50,246 nt of DNA. Source: a bacterium. GTDB taxonomy: Bacteria > Bacillota > Clostridia > Oscillospirales > Oscillospiraceae. The stretch spans positions 1 through 50,246 of the forward strand of contig SFVI01000011.1 in NCBI GenBank assembly GCA_004560305.1. Reading direction: 5' to 3'. Positions 23,619 to 31,458 of the stretch are shown piece by piece (within the stretch, counting starts at the first letter, position 1; each line of letters begins with the position of its first letter). The position numbers were made by a program, and so were the translations under genes. The notes below the pieces were generated by a model. That model was given only the letters and a program-made list of their open reading frames with translations. It was not told the DNA's origin and made no database searches.

Positions 23619-24461
23619 ATGAACGTTCTCTTTAATAGCAACCGGCTCAGCGAGCTGCTGAACAATCTGCAATTACTGACGGGCATATGGGTGAATATTT
23701 TTGATGCCGACGGCAAGGACATCCGGCTTTTCGGCAACGCGGCCGCCTTTTGCCAGCATATCCAGGCCGAGGCGGAGGGGCGCCGCCGCTGCGAGGACTG
23801 TGACGCCCGGGCGGTGGAGAGGTGCGCCGCCCTGGGCCGGGCCTACCAGTACCGCTGCCACGCGGGGCTGAAGGAGATCGTGGTGCCCATCTATGACCAG
23901 GGTGTGCCCATCGCCTACATGGTCTTTGGCCAGCTGCTGGACGATACCCCCCAGAAGCAGCAGTGGGAGGCCACGGTAAAGACCCTGGGCTGGTACGGCG
24001 GGGATATGCTGGAGCTGAAGGACGCCTTCGGTCAGATCCGGCAGTATTCCGAGCGGGAGATCAAGGCCTTTACGGAGATCCTGGAGGCCCTGACCCACTA
24101 TGTGCTGCTGGAGGGCATGATCCATTCCGCCCAGTATACCGACCAGCAGAAGCTGGAGATGTATATAGACCAGCACTATATGGAGAAGCTGAGCCTGAAG
24201 CAGATCTCCCGGGACCTGAACATGGGCACCACCAAGCTCTGCGCCGTGGCGAAAAAGCTCTCCGGGGACGGCAGCGTCACCCGTCTGATCTCCCAGCGCC
24301 GGGTCCAGGCGGCAAAGCGCCTGCTGCTGCGGGAGGATATCCCCATCTCCTCCGTGGCGGAGCGGGTAGGCTTCAGCGATTACAACTATTTCACAAAGAT
24401 TTTTAAGACCATCGAGGGTGTGACCCCCTCCGCTTACCGCAAGTATAACGGCCAGCATTGA
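23619..24461 (+). CDS. AraC-family regulator with PocR ligand-binding domain
   Basis: Residues ~1-165 form a PocR domain: LQLLTGIWVNIFDADGK, RRRCEDCDARAVERC, YRCHAGLKEIVVPI and MVFGQLL are its Cys-rich signatures. Residues ~180-280 hold two helix-turn-helices ending RVGFSDYNYFTKIFKTIEGVTPSAYRK. PocR domains sense small metabolites such as hydrocarbon derivatives or sugars. It lies between the sugar kinase and the ABC transporter, all in one direction, and likely activates the transporter promoter at 24541. Its ATG has GGAG 9 nt upstream. Confidence 0.9.
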   Translation: MNVLFNSNRLSELLNNLQLLTGIWVNIFDADGKDIRLFGNAAAFCQHIQAEAEGRRRCEDCDARAVERCAALGRAYQYRCHAGLKEIVVPIYDQGVPIAYMVFGQLLDDTPQKQQWEATVKTLGWYGGDMLELKDAFGQIRQYSEREIKAFTEILEALTHYVLLEGMIHSAQYTDQQKLEMYIDQHYMEKLSLKQISRDLNMGTTKLCAVAKKLSGDGSVTRLISQRRVQAAKRLLLREDIPISSVAERVGFSDYNYFTKIFKTIEGVTPSAYRKYNGQH

Positions 24462-24468
24462 CCGTTTA

Positions 24469-24569
24469 TTGCGCAAATGTCACAAAAATATTTTGTAAAT
24501 ATGCATGAAAATTTACAAAAGGATTAAAGCCAGGATAAAATTGCGCAAAGGCGAATGATTTTTTATATA
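24469..24569 (+). promoter_or_regulatory. ABC transporter promoter with paired TTGCGCAA palindromes
   Basis: TTGCGCAAA occurs at 24469-24477 and 24541-24549; its first eight bases are a perfect palindrome. The second overlaps the -35 of TTGCGC-N17-TATATA (24541-24569). The 72-bp spacing is near seven helical turns, so a regulator could bridge the two. The leader to the ATG is ~155 nt. Confidence 0.55.
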
Positions 24570-24732
24570 AAATGTAAATTCAAACAAGTATAATAAACCC
24601 ATGGTAAAGAATGCTTGTGAAGGTTGACAGATACTTAACGGAATCTTAACGTTGGACAGCTTTTACGTCCCATCCATCTGTAAGAAAGGCGAAATTGCTT
24701 TTCGGAATAAAATTTATGTAAGGAGAAAAACG

Positions 24733-26076
24733 ATGAAAAAGATTTTAGCACTGCTTCTTGCACTGACCATGGTCTTTGCTCTGTGCGCCTGCGGCGGCAG
24801 CTCCGCTCCCACAGCGGAGGCACCCGCAACTGAGGCTCCTGCAGCTGAGGCTCCCGCAGCGGAGGCTCCCGCAGCGGAGGCTCCCGCCGGTGATGAGATC
24901 GTCCTGGACGTCATCATCTGCCAGTACGGCCCCAACACCAACGAGTGGTTCCTGGGCTCCGGCATGAACGGCACCAACTTTGTTGACAAGTTCGAAGCGG
25001 AGAACCCCGGCGTCAAGCTGAACCTGGAGGTTGTCTCCTGGAACGACGTTTATACCGTGGTTGATACCCGCATCGCCAGCGGCAATGCCCCTGACATTCT
25101 GAACATTGACGTGTTCGCCAACTACGCCAACGAAGGTCTGCTGATGCCCGTCTCCGAGTACTGCCCGGACGAGCTCTTCAACGACTTCTTCCCCTCCTTC
25201 ATTGACCAGTCCGTCATCGACGGTGTCTGCTGGGCCGTTCCCGACCTGGCCTCTGCCCGCGCCCTGTTCTACAATGTAGATATGTTCGAGGAAGTTGGCG
25301 TTGAAGTCCCCACCACCTGGGCTGAACTGGAAGATGTTTCTCAGGCCATTCTGGACTACTATGACGGCGAAGTGTATCCATGGGGTATTGATATGACCAC
25401 CGACGAAGGCCAGGCTGCTTTCGCCTACTACACCTGGGGCAACGGCGGCGGCTTCGTTGATGCCGACGGCAACTGGGCCCTGAACTCCGCTGAGAACGTG
25501 GAAGCCATTGAGTACGCTGTCAGCCTGGTAAAGAACGGCTACACCAACCCCAACCCTGAGACCCAGACCCGTTACGACCTGCAAGATATGTTCGCTGCCG
25601 GCAAGATGGCCATGGTCATTGCTCCCAACTCCCTGCCCACTTACGTGAGTGATAAGGGCGGCACCATCAACATGGCTACCGCTGGTATCCCCGCCAACGA
25701 GGGCAAGACCGGTTCCTCCGTGGGCGTTATGGACCGTGTTATGGCCTTCAAGGATGACGCTGCTCCCGACCAGGCTGCCCGCAACGAGGCCATCGGCAAG
25801 TTCCTCACCTTCTTCTACAATCCTGAGAACTACGTTGGCTGGGTCAGCATGGAAGGCTTCCTGCCCGCTGTCAACTCTGCTGTTGAGGCTCTGGTTGCTT
25901 CCGATCCTTCCTTCGCCGGCTGGCTGGATGTTCTTGGCAGCTGCCAGTTCTATCCCACCTCCATGGCTGAGTGGGACGCTGTGAAGCAGGGTGTTATCGC
26001 CGCTGAGCAGAACGCTCTCACCGGCGCCGATGTGCAGGCCGAGCTGGATGCACTCCAGACCCAGATCGCCGGCTAA
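24733..26076 (+). CDS. Sugar ABC transporter substrate-binding lipoprotein
   Basis: The signal peptide ends FALCACGG, so Cys20 is lipidated. A repeated APAAE tether (residues ~25-50) leads to a COG1653-type binding fold: DVIICQYGPNTNEW, IASGNAPDILNIDVFANYANEG and a C-terminal FYPTSMAEWDAV. ATG at 24733 has AAGGAG upstream; earlier codons in the same frame are not convincing. The binding sugar is not evident. Two hairpins separate it from the permeases, which would allow more binding protein than permease. Confidence 0.9.
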   Translation: MKKILALLLALTMVFALCACGGSSAPTAEAPATEAPAAEAPAAEAPAAEAPAGDEIVLDVIICQYGPNTNEWFLGSGMNGTNFVDKFEAENPGVKLNLEVVSWNDVYTVVDTRIASGNAPDILNIDVFANYANEGLLMPVSEYCPDELFNDFFPSFIDQSVIDGVCWAVPDLASARALFYNVDMFEEVGVEVPTTWAELEDVSQAILDYYDGEVYPWGIDMTTDEGQAAFAYYTWGNGGGFVDADGNWALNSAENVEAIEYAVSLVKNGYTNPNPETQTRYDLQDMFAAGKMAMVIAPNSLPTYVSDKGGTINMATAGIPANEGKTGSSVGVMDRVMAFKDDAAPDQAARNEAIGKFLTFFYNPENYVGWVSMEGFLPAVNSAVEALVASDPSFAGWLDVLGSCQFYPTSMAEWDAVKQGVIAAEQNALTGADVQAELDALQTQIAG

Positions 26077-26111
26077 TTCGCAACAGGCAAACAGAACACA
26101 GGATTCTTCCG

Positions 26112-26138
26112 GGGGCCGGACAACGTCCGGCCCCTTTT
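26112..26138 (+). terminator. Leaky terminator between binding protein and permeases
   Basis: GGGGCCGGAC-AAC-GTCCGGCCCC followed by only four T. Confidence 0.7.
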
Positions 26139-26142
26139 CCAT

Positions 26143-26192
26143 AAAGTTCTTTTCAAAGCGTATGGCCGCCGGTGCGTTTTGAAAAGAACTTT
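26143..26192 (+). other. 15-bp inverted repeat before the permease genes
   Basis: AAAGTTCTTTTCAAA pairs perfectly with TTTGAAAAGAACTTT over a 20-nt loop. It follows the terminator directly and may protect the upstream mRNA from 3' decay or bind a regulator. Confidence 0.65.
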
Positions 26193-26227
26193 GAGAACGA
26201 GAAATTTTAAGAGAGAAGGGTTTAAGC

Positions 26228-27109
26228 GTGAACAACAGACTCGGACAAAAGATCGAACCCTATGTATGGCTGCTGCCCAGCCTGATACTGATGGCGATCT
26301 TCGTGGTATTCCCCATCTGCATCGTTTTCCGGATTGCCTTCAGCGAGGTGTCCAAATCCGGCCTGGTGGGGGGCTTCGTGGGCTTCAAGAACTTTGCCGA
26401 TGCCATCTCCCTGCCGGCATTCAAGACGGTCATGCTCAATACGCTGTATTGGGTGGTTTCCGTGGTGGTGCTGTCCACGGTGATCGGCTTTATCGTGGCA
26501 ATGGTTCTGAACCAGGATTTCAAAGGCAGAAAGATTGCCAGGGCCATCGTGGTCTTCCCCTGGGCCACTTCTCTGGTCATCCAGGCCTCCGTCTGGAACT
26601 ACATCATCAAATATGAGTACGGCAACCTGAACAACATCCTGCTGAACCTGGGCATCATCAAGGAGGCCATCAACTGGCGCTCCAGCTACCAGATTGAGTT
26701 CATCTGGGAGTGTGGTGTGGGCATTTTCGTCACCATTCCCTTCGTCACCTTCTGCGTGCTCTCTGGCCTGCAGTCCATTGACAAGTCTCTGTATGAGGCG
26801 GCGGAGATTGACGGCGCCAGCTTCTGGGACCGGCTTTTCAACATCACCATTCCCCTGGTGAAGCCCTCCCTGACAGTGGCCACCGTTCTGAACATCATCT
26901 ATGTGTTCAACTCTTTCCCCATCATCTACACCATGACCAAGGGCGCTCCCGCCAACAAGACAGATACTTTGGTCACATTCCTGTACATGCTGAACTTCTA
27001 TGACCGGAAGAAAGGCCCGGCCACGGCGCTGTCGGTGATCGGCTTCCTTGTCTTGTGTCTGTGTTCCGGCATCTATATGCTGGGCGTCATGAGAAAGGAG
27101 GAAGACTGA
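26228..27109 (+). CDS. Sugar ABC transporter permease, MalF/UgpA type
   Basis: The 293-residue protein has six helices and the EAA loop DKSLYEAAEIDGASFWDRLFNITIPLVKP, which docks the ATPase. The start is GTG at 26228, with GAAGGG upstream and similarity beginning at once. It ends TGATG with the second permease. No ABC ATPase is encoded nearby, so a shared MsmK/UgpC-type ATPase elsewhere must energise it. Confidence 0.92.
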   Translation: MNNRLGQKIEPYVWLLPSLILMAIFVVFPICIVFRIAFSEVSKSGLVGGFVGFKNFADAISLPAFKTVMLNTLYWVVSVVVLSTVIGFIVAMVLNQDFKGRKIARAIVVFPWATSLVIQASVWNYIIKYEYGNLNNILLNLGIIKEAINWRSSYQIEFIWECGVGIFVTIPFVTFCVLSGLQSIDKSLYEAAEIDGASFWDRLFNITIPLVKPSLTVATVLNIIYVFNSFPIIYTMTKGAPANKTDTLVTFLYMLNFYDRKKGPATALSVIGFLVLCLCSGIYMLGVMRKEED

Positions 27110-28701
27110 TGAATCGTACCTCCGCTGCAAAACAAAACAAGGTGGCCCTGGCGCTGCTGCTTCTGGTGGTCATTATGGCCGGCATTTTGCTCAGCGTCCC
27201 TGCCTACCGGTTTACTTCCACGGTATACAGCCAGAAATCTCCCAACACCTTTGTGGGCGATGAAAAATACCTGGCCGTCAAGGCCGAGGTGGAGACCCTG
27301 GCCGATGAATACCGGACACAGGGCATGGAAGTTACCGTTGACGAATCCGTCACCGAGCGCACCAACTCCAAGGGGGAGAAGACCTCCCTGGTGGCCTTTA
27401 CCATCAGCGAGAAGTTCACCAAGAACGGCTGGTCCTTCCTGACCGCCGGCATCAATTCTTCCTGCGCCCTGGCTGCCATTCTGATTTGCCTGCTGGGCGC
27501 GCTGGCCTGCGCCGCCCTGGGCTGCCGCGGCAGCCTGGACACCACCTATAAATTCCTGGACAGCGGCAGCGCCCGGCTGCGCAATGCCTCCTGCTGGCTG
27601 CTGCTGATTGCCATATTGCTGGTGCCGGTGTTCTTCATGATGAGCACCTATACCCTCTCACGCCGGGTGGGGCTGTACACCGCCGGTATCGTCACCGAGG
27701 GGAAGGAAGCTCTGTTCCAGACTCTGGACAAGTTCCTCTTTGCCGGGATGGCCGGAGAGAACGTGGATGTGGCCCTGAAGAATCTGAAATTCAGCAATAC
27801 TGGCGTTCTCTGGGCTCTGCTGCCGGTTGCCTTTGTGGGCCTTGTAGCGGCAATCCAGCTTCGCTTCGGCACCGTGAAGCATACGCTGCTTCGGGGTTTG
27901 CTGTATGCCTTTGTGATCGGTATGTGCCTTTTCATCCTGTACCCCTACTATGTCATGCTGATTACTGCTTTCCGCACCAACGCAGAGACCAACGACATGT
28001 ACTTCCAGCACCTGTTCCCCACGGAATGGAAGTGGGAGAACCTGAGCCACATTGTGAGCCGGGGTGTTCCCCGCTACCTGCTGAACTCTGCCATGATCGC
28101 CGGCGGCGCCACCCTGATCGCTCTGATCTGCGGCATCCCCGCCGCCTATGCCATGAGCCGCATGAAGTTCAAGGGCAAGAAGATCTTCCTGGGCTTTGTC
28201 ATCATGAGCCAGATGTTCTCCCCTGTGGTGCTGCTGATCGGTATTTCCCAGCTGATGAGCACCCTGCACCTGAATGACAACATTCTGGGCCTGATGCTGA
28301 TCAATGCCGCCTTCAACCAGGCCTTTGCCATCTGGCTGCTGCGGGGCACCTTCGTGGCTATCTCTCCGGAGATGGAGCAGGCCGCCCGTATTGACGGCTG
28401 CAGTGTGCTGGGCTCCCTGTGGCATGTGCTGTTGCCTATGGCCGCCCCCGGCATCGTCACCACGCTGATCTTCGTGTTCATCAACGCCTGGAATGAGTAC
28501 ACCATCTCTACTGTCCTCATTTCCACCGCTTCCAACCGGCCCATTACCGTGGGCATCACCCAGTTCTCCTCTTTCAACATGATCGAGTGGCAGTACCTGT
28601 TTGCCGCCTCCCTGCTGGCCACCATTCCTGTGGTCATTATGTTCATGTTTATTGAGAAGCACCTGACCTCCGGCCTTACCGCCGGCGGCGTCAAGGGCTG
28701 A
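27109..28701 (+). CDS. Sugar ABC transporter permease, MalG type, with a ~255-residue N-terminal extension
   Basis: The C-terminal half from about residue 260 is a normal MalG permease, with EMEQAARIDGCSVLGSLWHVLLPMAAPG as EAA loop. The first ~255 residues are extra: a helix (10-32), a ~80-residue segment that should lie outside (KYLAVKAEVETLADEY, VTERTNSKGEKTSLVAF), then helices near 118-138, 160-182 and 232-250. MalG proteins are normally ~280 residues; this has 530. Apart from MalF's own periplasmic loop I know no common equivalent. It is not a frameshift fusion, because one uninterrupted frame follows a TGATG overlap. Confidence 0.9.
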   Translation: MNRTSAAKQNKVALALLLLVVIMAGILLSVPAYRFTSTVYSQKSPNTFVGDEKYLAVKAEVETLADEYRTQGMEVTVDESVTERTNSKGEKTSLVAFTISEKFTKNGWSFLTAGINSSCALAAILICLLGALACAALGCRGSLDTTYKFLDSGSARLRNASCWLLLIAILLVPVFFMMSTYTLSRRVGLYTAGIVTEGKEALFQTLDKFLFAGMAGENVDVALKNLKFSNTGVLWALLPVAFVGLVAAIQLRFGTVKHTLLRGLLYAFVIGMCLFILYPYYVMLITAFRTNAETNDMYFQHLFPTEWKWENLSHIVSRGVPRYLLNSAMIAGGATLIALICGIPAAYAMSRMKFKGKKIFLGFVIMSQMFSPVVLLIGISQLMSTLHLNDNILGLMLINAAFNQAFAIWLLRGTFVAISPEMEQAARIDGCSVLGSLWHVLLPMAAPGIVTTLIFVFINAWNEYTISTVLISTASNRPITVGITQFSSFNMIEWQYLFAASLLATIPVVIMFMFIEKHLTSGLTAGGVKG

Positions 28702-28719
28702 GGAAACTTCATTATACGC

Positions 28720-28757
28720 AAAAAACAGCAGAGACGAATTCGTCTCTGCTGTTTTTT
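28720..28757. terminator. Bidirectional terminator, perfect palindrome
   Basis: AAAAAACAGCAGAGACGAA and its complement meet without a loop. It separates the permeases from a convergent gene. Confidence 0.9.
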
Positions 28758-28770
28758 GATGGAGTTAATC

Positions 28771-29139
28771 TCACTTCTCCGCCACGCCGATGGCCAGAGT
28801 GGCGGGAGCGTTGGCTTTGATCAAAGCCAGGGCCTCGTCCATGGCCTTCTCATCCTCGGAAATGGTGTCGGCAATTTCCTTGCCGTTCACAACGAACACC
28901 AGCCGGTAGTAGGCAAAGACCGTGTTGCCGCAGCACATGCGGCCGTTGACCTCCTGAATGCGGATGAACACCCGCTCCAGCAGGGTATAATCCATAAAGC
29001 GGGTCTTGAACCCGTCCCGGAAATAGACGCCCAGCTTGCCAACCTTTACCTTGTCAAAGACCGCTGCCGCCTCATAGTCGGCGCTGACTTCCGGGCTTAC
29101 GACCGCACCATTGATCCCTGCAAATTTCTTTTCTGCCAT
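28771..29139 (-). CDS. Conserved-looking cytosolic protein of unknown function
   Basis: The 122-residue protein has no signal peptide or membrane helix. Alternating strand-like stretches (AAAVFDKVKVGKLGVYF, YTLLERVFIRIQEV, AYYRLVFVVNGKEIAD) and a final helix suggest a small beta-barrel such as a PH-like domain, but I recognise no family. AAAGGAGGG precedes the ATG. It lies 42 bp downstream of the Crp/Fnr gene on the same strand, so it may be in that operon. Confidence 0.7.
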   Translation of the reverse strand: MAEKKFAGINGAVVSPEVSADYEAAAVFDKVKVGKLGVYFRDGFKTRFMDYTLLERVFIRIQEVNGRMCCGNTVFAYYRLVFVVNGKEIADTISEDEKAMDEALALIKANAPATLAIGVAEK

Positions 29140-29181
29140 AGTATTACCCTCCTTTATGTATTACTGCTATATGATAAATGC

Positions 29182-29835
29182 TTATAACAGGCTTATGTTT
29201 TTCCCCTGCCGGGTGATCAGTCCCTCGTCGCACATATTCCGCAGCTCCCGCATCATGCTGGTGCGGTCGGCGCAGAGATAGCTGGCCAGCTGGGAAAAGG
29301 ACTGGTCCAGCTGGAAGCTGCGGCTGCCGGTCTTTTCGCTGAGATAATCAAAATAGGCCTGCAGCTTCCGGCGCAGAGATTTCTTGCTGATCATATTGAT
29401 GCGTACGGAGAGACTCTGGGCCTTTCTGGCCGACAGTTCAAAGAGATTCCGCGTCAGCTGGCTGTGGTGGGCGCAGGCCTTGGGGCAGCGGCCGTAAATG
29501 CAGCTGAAGCGAAAGAACAGTACCTGGCAGTCACTGTCCGCCTCCACCGCATAGCCAAGATCCCCATAGGGCATGGCAAAGACCTCGCCGAAAATGTCGT
29601 CGGGGCCGTACTGCTCCAGCAGGGCGTATTCCCCCTCACTGTCCATGCAGTACAGATGGGCCCGGCCGGCAGTAAGCACACACAGGTATTCCAGACTGGA
29701 GGCATAGACCAGTATGGTCTCCCCCCGCTTGAAGCTGCGCTTTTCCGGCTTGAAGCAGTTGATCATGGCCTCGATGCTCTCCGGGCTGATCCCATCGAAC
29801 AGCTGTACATTCCCCACGATATGCCCTCTTTTCAT
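29182..29835 (-). CDS. Crp/Fnr family regulator with a cysteine cluster
   Basis: The N-terminal cyclic-nucleotide-type beta roll (KRGETILVYASSLEYLCVL, YGPDDIFGEVFAM) is joined by a long helix to a C-terminal winged helix (FSQLASYLCADRTSMMRELRNM). FSCIYGRCPKACAHH, just before the dimer helix, has three Cys and two His that might bind haem, metal or a cluster. It is divergent from a flavodiiron protein gene, which suggests sensing of O2 or NO. ATG at 29835 lacks a clear ribosome site and a TTG precedes it by two codons. A TATAAT -10 lies ~22 nt before the ATG, so the leader is very short. Confidence 0.88.
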   Translation of the reverse strand: MKRGHIVGNVQLFDGISPESIEAMINCFKPEKRSFKRGETILVYASSLEYLCVLTAGRAHLYCMDSEGEYALLEQYGPDDIFGEVFAMPYGDLGYAVEADSDCQVLFFRFSCIYGRCPKACAHHSQLTRNLFELSARKAQSLSVRINMISKKSLRRKLQAYFDYLSEKTGSRSFQLDQSFSQLASYLCADRTSMMRELRNMCDEGLITRQGKNISLL

Positions 29836-29873
29836 CTGCAATCATAATATATCATTATTATAGCATAAAAGTG

Positions 29874-29908
29874 TTGCGTGCGCTACGCCCATTTGCTATA
29901 ATCTGCAA
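29874..29908 (+). promoter_or_regulatory. Promoter of the flavodiiron gene with candidate operator
   Basis: TTGCGT (29874-29879), 17 nt, TATAAT (29897-29902). TTGC-N8-GCAA (29893-29908) overlaps the -10 and is sized like a Crp/Fnr dyad. The divergent regulator's own -10 (29857-29862, minus strand) lies 12 bp away, so one bound dimer could affect both. Confidence 0.7.
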
Positions 29909-29953
29909 TATAATTACGATAGAATTCTAACAATGACACGGAGGAGTATTGCT

Positions 29954-31159
29954 ATGTACTGCACCAGAAAAGTAACGGACGATCTGATTTGGGTGGGCGC
30001 TGACGACCGCCGCCTGGCCTGTTTCGAGGGCGTGTATGGCGTTCCTGACGGTGTTTCCTACAATTCCTACCTGCTGCTGGACGAGAAAACCGTCCTGTTT
30101 GATACCGTAGACAAGGCGGTTTATGAGACCTTCTTTGAGAATCTGGAGCAGGCCCTGGGCGGCCGGGCACTGGATTACCTGGTCATCTCCCATATGGAGC
30201 CGGACCATGCCGCCACAGTGGAGGGCCTGCTGCTGCGCCATCCGGAGACCCGCATCCTCTGCAACGACAAGATCAAAACCATGCTGGGCCAGTTTTTCCG
30301 GGGACTGGACCTGACCGACCGGATTGACCTGGTGAAAGAGGGGAGTGTCTTCTCCTCCGGCCGGCATGAATTTACCTTCCTTATGGCCCCCATGGTTCAC
30401 TGGCCCGAGGTCATGATGAGCTATGACAAGACGGACAAGATCCTCTTCTCCGCCGATGCCTTCGGCACCTTCGGCGCCCTCAACGGCCGGCTCTTTGCCG
30501 ACGAGTGCGATTTCATGGCCGATTATCTGGACGAGGCCCGCCGCTATTACACCAACATCGTGGGCAAGTACGGCATGCAGGTGCAGAATGTGCTGAAAAA
30601 GGCCGCCGGGCTGGATATCGCCCTGGTCTGTCCCCTCCACGGCCCGGTGTGGCGGAAGGACTTCGGCAGCTTCCTGGAGAAGTACCTGCTGTGGAGCAGC
30701 TATGCTCCCGAGGAAAAGAGCGTCATGCTGGCCTACGCCTCGGTGTACGGCCATACGGAGAATGCCGCCAACATCCTGGCTGTGAAGCTGTGCGAGCGGG
30801 GCGTGCGGGTGCGTATGTATGACACCTCCGTCACCCCCGCCAGCTATATCCTGTCTGACGCCTTCCGCTGCAGCCACCTGGTCTTTGCCGCCACTACCTA
30901 TAACAACGGCGTCTTTGTCACCATGGAGAACCTGCTCCACGACATCGCCAACCACAATCTGCAGGGCCGCAAGGTGGCCATCATGGAAAACGGCAGCTGG
31001 GCCCCCGCCAGCGGCAAGCTGATGCGGGAGATGCTCTCCGGCCTGAAGAACACCCAGTTCATCGGCGAGAACATCACCCTCCGCTCCTCCCTGGCGGAGG
31101 ACCAGCTCAGCCAGCTGGACGCCCTGGCCGACGCCATTGCCGCCGACACGCAGGCATAA
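29954..31159 (+). CDS. Flavodiiron protein (FprA-type NO/O2 reductase)
   Basis: Flavodiiron proteins reduce O2 to water or NO to N2O in anaerobes. All six diiron ligands are visible: His80, Glu82, Asp84, His85 in HMEPDH, His149 in VHWPE, Asp168 in SADAFG and His229 in PLHGP. A flavodoxin domain follows from ~250 (YASVYGHTENAAN, TTYNNGVF). No rubredoxin domain is attached, so electrons come from a separate donor. ATG at 29954 has GGAGGAG 8 nt upstream; an earlier in-frame start would overlap it. The length of 401 residues is normal. It is probably controlled by the divergent Crp/Fnr protein. Confidence 0.95.
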   Translation: MYCTRKVTDDLIWVGADDRRLACFEGVYGVPDGVSYNSYLLLDEKTVLFDTVDKAVYETFFENLEQALGGRALDYLVISHMEPDHAATVEGLLLRHPETRILCNDKIKTMLGQFFRGLDLTDRIDLVKEGSVFSSGRHEFTFLMAPMVHWPEVMMSYDKTDKILFSADAFGTFGALNGRLFADECDFMADYLDEARRYYTNIVGKYGMQVQNVLKKAAGLDIALVCPLHGPVWRKDFGSFLEKYLLWSSYAPEEKSVMLAYASVYGHTENAANILAVKLCERGVRVRMYDTSVTPASYILSDAFRCSHLVFAATTYNNGVFVTMENLLHDIANHNLQGRKVAIMENGSWAPASGKLMREMLSGLKNTQFIGENITLRSSLAEDQLSQLDALADAIAADTQA

Positions 31160-31177
31160 GCGCATCCCGCACTTCCC

Positions 31178-31204
31178 TCCGGGCCGAAAGGCCCGGACTT
31201 TTTT
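31178..31204 (+). terminator. Terminator of the flavodiiron gene
   Basis: TCCGGGCC-GAAA-GGCCCGGA, then CTTTTTTA. Confidence 0.9.
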
Positions 31205-31385
31205 ATGCCCGCCCACAATATATAGTTTACAGGCAGAAAATCTCAGGCCGTGGAAAATATGGCATAAAAGTGAATGAATAGCATAAATATGGAATTAAAT
31301 GGAAGTTATCCACCTATTGACAATAAACGAACAGGATTGTTAGAAACTTGTCCAGTGAAAAAGACTTTTTTTATACCAAAAATTA

Positions 31386-31415
31386 TAGACAATTTATGAC
31401 CGGTTGTGATACAAT
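31386..31415 (+). promoter_or_regulatory. Promoter of the second Rnf operon
   Basis: TAGACA, 18 nt, TACAAT, ending 44 nt before rnfC. A weaker TTGACA-N17-TTAGAA lies at 31317-31345. The whole 255-bp gap after the terminator is AT-rich and holds no gene. Confidence 0.65.
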
Positions 31416-31458
31416 TCTTTGATGTAAGACTACGGCAAATTTTGAAGAGGTGAAGCTT

